From Diacronema lutheri (taxonomy: Eukaryota > Haptophyta > Pavlovophyceae > Pavlovales > Pavlovaceae): DNA of 64,000 bases. This document shows positions 29,204 through 40,372 of the stretch, one piece after another. A program made the translations under genes and the position numbers. Position 1 is the first letter of the stretch; every line of letters starts with the position of its first letter. The stretch spans positions 186,001 to 250,000 of the forward strand of contig JAGTXO010000023.1 of the NCBI GenBank assembly GCA_019448385.1, given 5' to 3'. The notes under the pieces are model-generated. The model was given only the letters and a program-made list of their open reading frames with translations. It did no database searches and had not been told where the DNA came from.

Positions 29204-32200
29204 TCAAAACGGCGCCTCGATGACGCCTCGGTCAGCGAGCGAGACGATGAGCACGTAGATGACCCACAGGGAGAAGAAGTAGGTCGAGAGCGCGCGCGTA
29301 GTCCATTTGCGCCCGCCCAGCTCGCCGCCCGCGCTGATCCGGCGGAGCATGAGCGTCGCGATGGCAACGAGCGCCACGGCGCAGAAGATGGCGACGCTGA
29401 AGCCGAGCGAGCCGGACGGCACGTGGTACGTGCGGTCGGGGCGGCCGCTGAAGAAGCGATGGTAGAGCGAGCCGATAATCCACGGGATGCCTGGGAGGCG
29501 GCGAAAGCGCGGCGCGACGGGGCGCGCGGTGGGCGTGAGCGCGCCGCGCGCGGTCGCGCCGACGCGGAGCACGCGGTCGCGCCGACGCGGAGCACGCCAC
29601 ACGCGCTCGTCTGACCGAGGCCGAGGAAGACGTTGACCGAGTTGGAGCCCGTGATGTTGCCCACCGCCGCGTCGGCGTTCTCGTCGTGCAGCGTCGCGAG
29701 GCGCGAGGCGAAGGTGTCGGGCAGCGACGTGCCGAGCGCGACGAGGGTGAGTGCCGTCACAAAGTCGCCCAGTCCGACGATACAGCCGAAGAGCGAAGCG
29801 ATCTCACCCACGACCGCCGTCCACAGGCCGACAAACCCGAGCGAGACGACGAACGCCGGCCAGCCCATCAACCACGTCTCGGGTGGCACGAGCGCGAATT
29901 GGACCTGCGCGCGGCACGCGCGCGCGCGGCCGGGGTGAACGGCCGCCCATCGCGCGCCGCGCACGGCGGGCGCGCCGCGCACGGCGGGCGCGGCGTGCGC
30001 GGCGTGCGCGCGCGCGCGCGGCCAACGTGCGGTAGCTGGCGTGCGATCGCCGGGGCGCGCGCGCCGCGCGGCCGCGCGCCGCGCCTTCCAGAAGAGCGAG
30101 AGGGCGTGCATCACCGCGTCAAAGGTGGTGGGCGGTATCTCCTCTCCCGTCTCCTCGTCGACGCCGCCGCTCAGCTCGATCGCGTCGCGTAGCCGGTCAG
30201 ACCACGTCGTGGACGAGTAGAGCGTGTGCGCGAGCGCGTTGCGCAGCTGCGTTTGCAGCCTGAGCATCCGCTCCTGCAGCGCGCGAAAAGGGACGCGGCG
30301 CGTGCAGCCGGGCGCGCGAGTGCTCAGGCGGCGCCCGCACGTGCGCGCGGCGCGTGACGCGGCCGGTGCAGGGTGCAGGGGGCAGGGGGGCAGGGGGGGC
30401 AGGTGGGGCACAAGAAGGGGGAGGTGGGCAGGGGGAGGTGGGCAGGGGGGGGGGGGGGGGGGACAGCGCTCGCACCTGCCACGAGTCGTCGTCGAGGATC
30501 GTGATAGAGCAGCTGCGGTTGCGACTGGCGAGCACGATGGACGATTCGGCCGACAGCTCGACGACAAACGTCGTGTCGGGCTCGGGCTGGTCGTCGTCAA
30601 CAATCTCGATCGCGATCTGCGCGCGCCGCGCAGGCGGGCGCGGGCGCGCGCACACGGCGAGGGGCGTCGAGGCGGCCCCCTTCCCACGGCGAGGGGGGTC
30701 GAGGCGGCCCCCTTCCCACGGCGAGGGGCGTCGAGGCGGCCCCCTTCCCACGGCGAGGGGGGTCGAGGCGGCCCCCTTCCCACGGCGAGGGGCGTCGAGG
30801 CGGCCCCCTTCCCACGGCGAGGGGCGTCGAGGCGGCCCCCTTCCCACGGCGAGGGGCGTCGAGGCGGCCCCCTTCCCACGCGCCGCGCGCCAGCCGGACG
30901 GCGCGCGCGCTCGCGCAGCGTGGCCGCATTGGTGGCGGTGGTGCGCACCGCGCCCGCCCGCTCCGCGCGCGCGCGCGCACCTCCTTGCGGATCTCGCCGG
31001 GCGCAAACGTGACCAGCCCGCTGCAGGCCACGTAGTCAACGCCAGCGACGGCCGTGCCGTCGCGCGTCGCATACTTGACGGTGAGCGTGCCGTCCGCGCC
31101 GCCCGTGCGCACGAGCGCCAGCTTGACCTTTCCGATCGCCTCCTCGCACATGACGGCGCTCTCCTCGAACTGGATCGCGCCCGGCCCGCTGCCCGGCGGC
31201 GGGGGCACATCGCGCGCGTGCACCACCGGCACGCTGTCCGCCGGCTCGGGCGCGACTTGCGCGACATGCTGTTGGCGCGACGCGTCGACCGGCGGCGCGC
31301 GCGTGTGCACGCCGACCGCGGGCGTGTCCGCGTCCGAATGCTCGCTGACCGCGTAGCCGGCGCCCGTAGCGGCGGGCTTGCCGTGCGCGCTCGCGCCCTC
31401 GCTCTCGACGCCGGCGGCCTCAAACTCGGGCGAGCTCGGCTCGGAGGTGGAGTGCGAGGCGAGGCGACGCTGGCCCGTCAGCCCGCGCAGCGCCGTCGTG
31501 CGCAGCGGCACGTAGCCCGTCACTTGCGTGTCGCCCACCTCGGCGGCGGGCATGTGGCGCGCGCGCTCCATCCCACGCGTGCGCTGCAACTCGCTCATCA
31601 GCTCCTTCGTCGAGGCGGGACGGCTCATCGACGGCTCCCGCGAAAGGTTCTCGGTGGAGTCGGCGGGCAGCACGTGCGTCGGCGGCCGGCAGCAACGGCC
31701 GCGCACGTCCGTCAGATAGGCGAACGCGAGGAGCACGCCAAAGAGGCCGAGCGTGACGAACGCCTCCCACACCTCCACAACACCGGGCGACGAGACCTCG
31801 AGCACGATGAAGAGCCAGACGTAAGCGAGGAGGGAGAAGGTGGCGGTGACGACGAAGACGCCAAGGTCCTGGATCCGCTTCATCTCGCCCTCGGGCAGCG
31901 CCGAGATGCACACCGACGTGATGACGAGCAGGTTGAACGCGGCCGAGCCGAGGATCGTCGACGGACCGAGCTTGTCCGGCTCGTCGTTGATCGTGATGAG
32001 CGCGCCGATGATCGAGAGCAAGATCTCGGGCGCGCTCGAGCCGAGCGCCATCAGCGTCAGGTTGGCCACCGTCGGGTTCACCAGCGTGTAGGTGTACTCG
32101 ATCATCCGGCCCTCGGGGTCGCGGTACCGTTTCGTGCCCTCGGCCGCGGTGATCACCTCGATCGCGGCCATGAAGATATCCGAGATGATGGCGATGCCGA

Positions 32201-32462
32201 GAAAGACGTAGACGAGGCCGAGGAAGTAGGCGAATCCGAGGAAGGGCCGGTCCATCAGGTTGGTCCCTGGCGCGAGCAGCCAGCTCGTGCACTCCTGCGA
32301 GCCAGAGTCGCTCGCGTACACGACGTAGCCCGTGCTGTGCACCTCGACTTGCGCGCTCTCCATGGGGGCGTATGTGCCGAGGAGCGAGCGGAGCACGTGC
32401 AGCCGATCTGGCTCGCTCATCAAGCCCACCTGCTTGAGGATGTCCTCCGCGTGCACGCCCAT
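29204..32462 (-). CDS. NCX: NCX-type Na+/Ca2+ exchanger with Calx-beta domain
   Basis: Five exons: 32462-30981, 30616-30476, 30273-30085, 29904-29616 and 29490-29204; 795 aa. The alpha-1 repeat NPTVANLTLMALGSSAPE is near residues 129-146 and the alpha-2 repeat VALGTSLPDTFASR with GNITGSNSVNVFLGLG is near 653-700. Together these form the ion site of the exchanger superfamily. Between them a large loop ends in a Calx-beta domain (about 433-545: VKYATRDGTAVAGVDY, then IVDDDQPEPD and ITILDDDSW) that binds regulatory Ca2+ in animal NCX1. The C-terminal block GGELGG with following helices also matches NCX1. The protein would extrude Ca2+ at the plasma or an internal membrane. Exon joins fall exactly where the NCX1 alignment continues. 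Intron 3 has a GC donor; intron 1 holds a minisatellite. Confidence 0.95.
30654..30877. repeat. Minisatellite of seven 32-bp units in NCX intron 1
   Basis: Seven head-to-tail copies of a 32-base unit (core gtcgaggcggcccccttccc), differing mainly at one G/C position: copies 2 and 4 carry G, the others C. It lies entirely within the 364-bp intron 30617-30980, far larger than most introns here, so repeat growth explains the size. The array can be read through in frame, but the Calx-beta domain continues only when it is spliced out. Confidence 0.92.
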
Positions 32463-32655
32463 GGCGACCCGCTCGGCCTGCGCGGAGAGGGAGAAACGGT
32501 GCGCCGAGAATAATATACGCGCTGCGCTACTACTCGCCAATGGACTTAAACTTACAGCACTGAAAGCTCGTTTGCCAAAACTGGCCTCCCGACGGGCTTA
32601 CGCACGCGCGACAACGCCTGCGGTGGGGGCTGCGGCACCTCTCCTCTCGCAGTCC

Positions 32656-35600
32656 TCAGCGCGGCGAGCTCGGCGCGGAGGGCAGCGGCGAGGGCACGGG
32701 TTCATAGTGTTCGAGCGGTTGCCGCCGACTGCAGCCTGCCGACTCGCGCGTGAGCGTGAGCGTGACCGGCTCCGCTGTGTAGGGGCCCTTGAGCTCCTGC
32801 TCGCGCGCGCGCGCCGCAGCCCGCCGTACCGCGCGCGTAAGTGAGCCTCCCGTGCGCGCGGCCCGGCGCGCGCGGCGCGGCGCGCGCGGCGCGCGCGGCG
32901 CGCGGCGCCCGTGGGTCGCGCGCGCGCCACCTTGATGTCGTGGGTCGCTCCGAGCTTCTGCGCGGGGATGAGCCGGTACTCCTCCTTGGTGCGCGATCCC
33001 GCGCCGGCGTCATCCGTGTCGTCGTCCACATCGCGCAGCTTGTCGGGCAGGGGCGCGTCGGCGTCGTCGCCCGCCGCGTGCAGCCGCTGCTTGGTCTGGT
33101 GCACCTTGAGCGACGAGCGCTCGCCCGCACCGATCGGGTTGACCGGGTTGCCCGGCCGCGCCTCGGAGCGATCCTGCAGGTTCTGGAGCGCGCCCGCCGC
33201 CTGCGCGAGCAGCTGCGCGCTCTCGGCCGAGCGGAGGATGGAGAGGAGCAGCAGCATGGCGCCGGTCTGCTCGACGAGCGCGCCCTTGCACGCGGGCGAG
33301 AGCGCCGCGTTGCGCAGCAGCATGCACAGGCTCGCGCTCAGCTGCACGAGCAGCGAGGCCATCTCGGCGCCGTTCGCGACCGCTCGCTGCTCGCCGCCCG
33401 CCTGCGCGAGCGCCTTGACGCGCGTGCTCGGCCGGACGAGCTCGGCGAGCACGCCCACGACCGCCGGCAGCAGCCCCTCCGCGTGTATCGCCGCGCGCGC
33501 TTCGGCGAGCGCGGCGCAGTTTGCGAGCGCGGCTGCGGCGTGCGACTTGGCGCGGATCGACTCGTGCGGCTGGCCGAGCGCGAGCGCGGCGACGAGCGTG
33601 GCCAGGCCGGTGAGCGTCGCGGCCGGCGCGCCGGCCGGCTCGGTGGGCGCGAACGCCGGCGCGCCGCCCCTCGGCGTGCCGCTCGGCGCGGGCATGTCGA
33701 CGCGCGCCTCGAGGATCGCCTCGACGCACGGCTGCGCGACGCTCAGGTTGGCCAGCGCAAGCGCGCACGCGAGCTGCGCGCGGCGCGAGGCGGCGGGCGG
33801 CGGCGCGGGTGCGCGCGGCGTCAGACGGCGGGAGAGGGGGCGCCGCCGCGCGACACGGCCCCCAAGTCGCGCGCCGCGGCTGTGCTCGCGCACACCTGCG
33901 CGTCAGAGTGCGTCGTCACGTCGAGGACCGTCTGGGCCGGGCCGAGCGCGAGTATACCGAGCAGCGCGCCGAGCGCGCCCGCATCGGCGCTCGCCGCGCA
34001 GTTCCGTTCGTGCGAGACGGCGAGGTGCGCGAGCGAGCGCGCGGCGACCGTGCGCACCACCTCCGACGGGTCGTCGAGCAGCTCGACGGCGACGCGCGGC
34101 ACGCCCGCGTCCGCGCCCGCGTCCCGCCCCTCGGGCAGCGCGGCGAGATTCGCGAGCAGCGCGCCCGCCTGGTCGACGACGGCGGGCGGCTGCTCGGACG
34201 ATGATGGATCGATGAGCGCCACGACGGTGCCGACCGCGCCCAGCTCGACGATGCGGCGCGCGAGCTGCGGCGACGCGGCGGCCGCGTTGCACAGCGCGCC
34301 CGCGGCGTTGCAGTTGAGCATGGGCGGCATCCGCGGCGCAACGCACTCGAGCAGCGCCGCAGATCCGTCGGCCGCCCCGAGCTGCTCCGCCGCGGCCGCG
34401 TGAGCGAGGCAGAGGTTCATCAGGATGCCTGACGCGCGCGCGGGGCGGTGGGCGGGGAGCGCGGGGCGGCGTGACGCGGACAACGCGCGGCGCGCGCGCG
34501 CGCGCGCGCCCAAGCGGCTGAGGCCGCGCCGGCGCGCGGCGCGCGGCGTCGGCGCGCGCCGCTGGCGCGCGTGCGCGCACGGCGCGCGCCTCACCCGCCG
34601 CGTACGCTGCGCTGTCCACGTCGGCACGCGCGCGCGCCGCGTCGAGCGTCGCGAGCGCAAACTGGACCGCGCCCGCCGCGACGAGGCCGGGAGCGGACGC
34701 ACGCCCGTCATGCATCGCGCAGTTGAAGAGGCATGAGGTGCCCGCCGCGACGAGGCCGGCTGACGGCGATGCGCTGCCGCCGCCATCGTCCGAGGTGCGC
34801 AGCAGCGAGAGGATCGCCTCGTGCCCGCCCGCCTCGCGCACGGCGGCGGCGCCGAGCGGCTCGCACGCGAGATGCGACAGCGCCCAGCACGCGCGCCGCC
34901 GCTGCTCGTCGCTGCGCTCGCGCTCGTCGGCGTAAAAGTCGCCGCAGCCAGGGCTGCCGTGCGCGCCGTCGCCGCCCGGACCCTCGCCCAGCCCGCCGCG
35001 CGTGTCGGGCGCGCGCGCGCCGTCGGCGGTCAGCCGGTCGACGGCGGCGGGCAGCCGCAGCAGCGCGACGAGCCCCGCCGCCGCGCCCAGCTCGCGCAGC
35101 CGCACCTGGTTTGGTGCGTCGGTGTGCGCCGAGTGCGCGAGCGCGCCGACGAGCGCAAGGCGCCGCGCCGGCTCGTCGCAGCCGAGGTGCAGCACAAAGG
35201 AGCGCAGCGCACCAATCAGCCGGAAGTGCGTGCGGTTGTCCGGCGCGCCGGACACGCCGCGCTCGAAGAGCCGCGCGGCGAGCAGCGCGAGCTCGGCGTC
35301 GCGCGCGGCGAGGAGGGGCGCGGCCGCCTCAAAGCCGCGCGCGCGCCGCACGATCGCGCCGCTCTCGGGCTCGTGCAGCACGAGGTTTGCGAGCGCGCCG
35401 AGCACGGCGGTCGTGAGCGCCACGTCCGCCTCGCCCGCCGCGAGCAGCGCGCTCAGCGTCGGCAGCGCGCCCGCCTCACGCACCGCGCGCCTCACGTCCT
35501 CGTTGAGCGCCGCGTAGCGGAGCACGTGCGCGGCGGCGGTCGCGATCGCGCGCGAGCCGTGCGTGAGCAGGCGCGACGTGCTCTCGAGGCCGCCCTCGTC

Positions 35601-36967
35601 GCGGATCAGCGCGCGCGACGGGCCGTCCGTGCGCGCGAGCTGGCCGAGGCAGTACCTGCAATTCAGGGGGGGGGGGGGGGGGGGGGGGGCAGTCAGGGTG
35701 CGGTGGGCGCAATCGGCACGCCGTCAATCTGCCGCGCCTCGCCCAGCCGCACGGGCCGCGCACTCGCGCACGAGTGGCGCGCCGTCGCGCTTGGCCTGGC
35801 GCGCGCCGCGCCGCGCAGCGCACAGGCAGGCGGCGAGGAGCGGCACGTCCTTGGAGGCGGCGAGCAGCGCGACGAGCCCGCCGATACCGTCCGCCTTACG
35901 GAAGGCGCGGCCAAAGGCCGGGCGGACGAAGAGCGCGGTGATCGCGCGCACCGCCGCCTCCTGCACCTCTTCCGATGCCGAGCCGAGCCGCTCGACGAGC
36001 AGCCCGACGAGCGCCGCGGCGAGCGCAAACGTGTGCGTGCGCGCATCCGAAAGGGCGCACATTTGCAGCAGCTCGCAGCCGCGCAACTGGAGCTCGTCGT
36101 CGAGGGCGGCGATGAGACCCTGTACAGCGGGCAGCCCGTCCAGCGTGACCAGCTCAGAGCGCGCCGCCGGCTCGACCGTGAGGATCCGCACGAGCGCGTG
36201 CGATGCGTCCTCGAGCGTGTCCTCGCGCGTCGAGGACTGCACCACTTCGAGCAGCAGGCTGAGCGCGCCGAGCGCGGTTGGCGCGCTGGGCTGCGCGGGC
36301 GCGGGCGTGACGGCTTTCGGCGCGCACAGCGCGCGCGCGTTGCCTTCGAGGAGCGCCAGGTTGGACAGCGCGCCAACCGCGCGGGCCAGGACGGCAACGT
36401 CGCCGCCCGACCCGGCCGCGCCGACCGCCTCAGCCGCGATCAGCGTGAGTAGCGCGCCGAGCGCGCCGGCATCCGCGAGCTGCTCACGCCCGGCATCCGA
36501 GTGCGCTGCAACGTTCTGCAGCACGCCCGCCGCGTTGCCGCGCACGCGCGCGTCCGCGTGCGCGAGCCCACCCGCGCCAAGGAGCGCGGCGACGAGGCCG
36601 GGCTCGGCGCGGATCCGGTTGGCGCCCGCCACGCTGAGCGCCGCGTTGAAGAGGGCACCGCTCGCCGAGACGACCACGTTGGTAACGGGCGAGCTCAGAA
36701 GCGGCGCGAGCGCGGGCACGCCGTCGAGCTCGACCAGCACCTTGCGCGCTCGTGCCGCCTGCGACGCGCGCGCGGCGCGCACGCGTGGCGGCACGCGCGC
36801 GTGGCGCCAGCGCTCTCGCAGATCGGCCGAGGGGCGTCGAGGGGCGCGGGCCGACGCGCATGCAGTGTACGCGCCGCGCGTGCCGCGCGCACGCTCGTCT
36901 CGTCCGTCTCCGGCTGGAGCGATTCGATGTCCTCATAGAGCACATTGCCCTCACAGTAGCTCGCCAT
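32656..36967 (-). CDS. Armadillo-repeat protein
   Basis: Six exons: 36967-36893, 36758-35824, 35655-34595, 34428-33896, 33773-32931 and 32796-32656; 1195 aa. All five introns are GT-AG, and reading phase is preserved at each join. Nearly the whole protein is a helical solenoid of about 42-residue armadillo repeats, for example SGALFNAALS, AVGALSNLALLEGN, VLGALANLVLHEP, LMNLCLAHAAAAEQ and AGALLANLAALPEG. The N-terminus (MASYCEGNVLYEDIESLQPE) and the C-terminus (ELKGPYTAEPVTLTLTRES, then Pro-rich) are not repetitive. Long ARM proteins act as scaffolds, for example in cilia or nuclear transport. The exact role is not readable. The last exon is the least certain. Confidence 0.8.
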
Positions 36968-37089
36968 TGCGTAACGTTCGCACGAACGGAACGATGGGCC
37001 CATGGCAGTGGGCCTTGGCAGTTGGCACTGAGTAAGCCTTGGCAGTCGGCCCGCGAGAGGTGCCCTTCAACGTTGTGACGGGTCACGGG

Positions 37090-38141
37090 TCAGTGATATG
37101 TCCCCAGCAGCTTTGAGACAACGAGCGAGCGAATCCACGGCGAGAAGGCGTCCGCGCCGTCGCGCTGGCTCTCGATCACCGCAAGCAGCCGATCCGCATC
37201 CGACGGCAGCGCGGCCCTCGCATCGCGCACGTCAAAATGCGCGGCCGCGACGAGCGCGGCGCTGCGCGCCTTTTGCCGCTCGTCGGTGCCCATCCCTGCG
37301 CCGTCGGGCGCGTGCGCCACCAAGCTGGGCCGCAACTCGGACATGCGCGCCGCGCGAGCGCTGCTCCTCCGGTGCGAGCGCAGGGGAGAGCGCGTCTCCG
37401 TCGTGGCCCACGGCGTGGCGAGGGGGAGGAGCACAATCTTGTCCTCGGGCGGCGTGGGCAGATGCGCCTGGTAGAAGATGTACAGTTCAACGACGCACCA
37501 CAGCCTCGAGAAGTAGGACGGGCCGAGCAGCACGAGCAGCTTGTTGCAGCCGGCGAGGTAGACGGGCAGCGCGGGCAGCTGCGCCGCGATGTTCGCCTGG
37601 TCGATGCAGCAGCGGTCAAACCTGCGCGCAAGGCGAGCCGGCGCAGCGCGCGCGTGCGTCACAGCGCCGCTCGCACGCGGTAAGCGCGGCTCGCCGCGGC
37701 GAGCCGAGCCGGGGCGTGGTCGCGAGCTAATGCGCCTGCGGTTGGGCGCGCGCGTGCGCGGTGGCGACCGCACGCACCAGATGAGCGGCTCGCGGCCGTG
37801 CGTCGCGCGGAACTGTGCGCCCCAAGCGTGCAGCGCCTCCCATTTTGCGGCCGGTGGGTCGTGCCTGCAGCGCGACGGGAGAGGCGGCGCGGGTGCGACG
37901 GCCGCGAGCCGTTGAGCAGCAGACAGGGCAAGGTCAGCGGGGGTGCATCGTGTTGAGCAGCGGCTCACCCCCGCTGACAATGCACCCCCGATAATGCACC
38001 CCCCCTCCGGCCCCCCCCCCTCCCGCGGAGGGGGATCTCGCGGAGGGGGATCACGTTGTGGTCGTGGGCGATAATGCACCCCTCCCGCGGAGGGGGATCC
38101 GCACCGGACCGATAATGCACCCCCGCTGACGGAGATCTCGC

Positions 38142-38175
<34 letters not shown>

Positions 38176-39500
38176 CTCCCCCCTCCCCCCCCCCCCCTCA
38201 GCGGGGGTGCATTATCGGTCCGGTGCGGACGCGCGCGCAAAAGAGGCGGCGACGCCGCGTGCGCGGCCAGTTGGGGTCGCACGCGAGCACGAGCGCACCA
38301 CGAATGCGAGACGAACACATCCACGGAGCCGAGCCTGGCCGGCCGCGAGATCTCCGTCGCAGGGCGCCTGCCTGCCACGTCCGACCCGCGCGTCGAGACC
38401 GACGCGGTGTCGGCTTCGAGCTCCAATTCGTGCTGGGCGGAATCAGCGCTCGCGGCCACCGGCGAGCGTCGCAAGCGCCCGAATGGCCACACGACGGCGT
38501 GCAGCACGCGACGGGACGACAAGCGCACCGACGACCTCCTGCGCGGCGCGCTCCGTAGGTGATCGAGCGTGAGCTCGTCCAGCGTGACCGCGCGGAAGGA
38601 CGAGGCCGCGCTCTCGAGTACCTGCGATGCCTTCACGCCGTTGAGCATCTCGGCAATGCCTGCCGCATCCGTCACGTCATGCCCGCGCAGCGCGAGGAAG
38701 CCGTGCACGCGCGAGCGCAGCCGGTCGTCGCGCAGCCCGACGAACGCCAGGCCGATCGCGAGCAGCGCGAGCGAGCAGAAGACGGCGATGAGCTCAGGCT
38801 CGATCGGATCGCGCAGCGTCTCGATGAGCGCAAAGAGCACGTATTGGGCGCCGAGCATGCTCAGCATGACACACAGCTGCTCGAACGCGAGCCCGTTGAG
38901 CCGGAACGCACTGAGGATGCGCGCGTGGCTGGCGAGCAGCAAGTAGCACGGGATTGCGATCGTGCAGAGCATGACGACACCCGTGCTGAGGCACCACGTG
39001 ATTGCGCTGACGCACATGCGCACCAACTCCTTTGGTGCAACTTGCTCGGCGTGCACCAGCGCGGCGTACAGCAGCCGCATGGCGCGCATCGTCAGAGGCA
39101 ACTGCCGCACGGACACGACCGTACCGATGACGACCTCGCTGAGGAGGAGAGCGCGCATGTACGCCTCGTCGCCAGGCATCGCGCCAAGGCCAATCAGCCA
39201 GCCCCCAACGATGAGGAGCGCGTACGCCCAGCGGAAGTTGAACGGCAGAAGACCCGGCCGGGCCAAATGGAGAGCGAACAGGGCGAAGCCGACGAGCACG
39301 AGGCTAGCCGCGAGCGCGACAAGTGGCAGTTGAACGTGGCGGCGACGGCGTCGATGAATCGCAATCAGCGCGCCGATCCGCTCAGAGATCGCTTGCGACG
39401 AGGCGTCCGCCGGCGCGCTGGCCTCGGGCTCGACGCGCGGCAGCGCGCGTCGAGGGGCGAAAGTGCTCATACTCGCCATCCAGCTTCCCTGACCTCTCAT
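37090..39500 (-). CDS. Multi-pass membrane protein with C-terminal TIR-like domain
   Basis: Three exons, 39500-38299, 37864-37778 and 37621-37090; 606 aa. The N-terminal 300 residues carry about six to seven hydrophobic segments (QLPLVALAASLVLVGFALFA, AYALLIVGGWLIGLGAMP, TGVVMLCTIAIPCYLLLA and ELIAVFCSLALLAIGLAFVG among them). The C-terminus, assembled over all three exons, is a TIR-like fold: VDVFVSHSWHD, KWEALHAWGAQF, EPLIWFDRCCIDQ, LAGCNKLLVLLGPSYFSRLWCVVEL. Such domains with a CIDQ block and RLWCVVEL recur in algae and oomycetes. Both splice junctions rebuild a Trp codon (SHSW and LIW). It may be a signalling receptor or NADase-type enzyme, but no catalytic proof is visible. Intron 1 (37865-38298) is unusually long and repetitive. 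Confidence 0.8.
38099..38228. repeat. Perfect 31-bp inverted repeat around a C-rich tract, within an intron
   Basis: The arms 38099-38129 and 38198-38228 are exact reverse complements (core gataatgcacccccgc). The 68-base spacer is almost pure C, with a few T. Further copies of gataatgcacccc occur at about 37990 and 38070 in the same intron, next to a repeated cgcggagggggatc. It could be a small non-autonomous element or a self-made hairpin from local duplication. Confidence 0.9.
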
Positions 39501-39698
39501 ACTCAACCACCGGCGGCTCGGGGGTGGCGGTCGTCGCCGACGATCTTCGGGCCTCGGCGTGCGCGTGCGCGTCGGCCGGTGGTGTGATTGACGGCGGCCA
39601 CCGGTGCGGCGGCGCGCGGGCGGCGGCGCGCGGTGGCTAGGCGCGTGTGGGCCTTTGGGCCTGCTCCGCCTGGCGCCTCGCGTCGGAAAGCGTCGTTA

Positions 39699-40330
39699 GG
39701 CCCGTTCCAAACAGCTTTTTGGCACCCCGCCGCCGACGTCGCGACTTTCGTTTTGGCACCGAAATTCCGCGACGAAATTGCTGTGCGCAAGAGGCGCTCC
39801 CAAACGGCTTCGCGGTTTGGGGCCAAGGGGGCTGACTTGTTTGTGGCGGGAATTTGCTCGGCGGGATGGGGCGCGTGTCACCGGGCGTGATCGGCAGCCG
39901 TCATACGCGCCTAGCCTGCGCCTCGCTGGCTGCGCACTACTATCTGACGCGCCGCCGAGCGACTTTAAAGCGGGCGGCAGCGTCGGCAGCGACGCCACGG
40001 CGCGCGTCGTACGACAAGAAGGACCGCCGGGCTGCCGAGCGCCGAATGGACAGCTTCAGCGATGGCCGGTTCAAGGCGAGGTACCGAGTGAGCCGAGCGA
40101 CCTTCGACATGATCGTGGAGCGCATCGCGCCTGATCTCGATCCCGCCGACCGCACGAAACCTGGCGGCTGTCCGAACGGTCCGATCTCCGCGCAGCTCAA
40201 GCTCGGCTCGACGCTCCGCTTCCTCGCAGGCAGCAACCACTTAGACATCGCCGATCTGCACGCCATGAGATCTGACGATAGAAATTGTGAAAAGAGAGCA
40301 AGACTTGCCCACAAATGTGATGACGTTGAC
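39699..40330 (+). mobile_element. PIF/Harbinger-type transposase relic (N-terminal part only)
   Basis: Reading rightward from about 39866, a frame encodes the N-terminal helix-turn-helix part of a Harbinger (DDE_Tnp_4) transposase: DGRFKARYRVSRATFDMIVE, then LGSTLRFLAGSNHLDIADLH at about 40190-40260. This matches the usual F-x-FR-M-S-R and L-a-L-r-F-L-a-t-G-x-s blocks. The catalytic DDE region is missing; the sequence becomes unrelated and AT-richer after about 40270. A possible left end is at 39699, just after a TTA (the target type of this superfamily), starting ggcccgttcc, but no matching right end was found. A domesticated fragment is less likely than decay. The rest of the interval 39501-40372 shows nothing I can name. 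Confidence 0.6.
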
Positions 40331-40372
40331 GCGAAGCGGTGGCTATATTTCTTCTTGCCAACGACATGCGTT

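Noticed and set aside
30654-30877. Possible CRISPR array (regular 32-bp repeats)
   Set aside because: The repeats are directly tandem with no unique spacers and lie in a eukaryotic intron.
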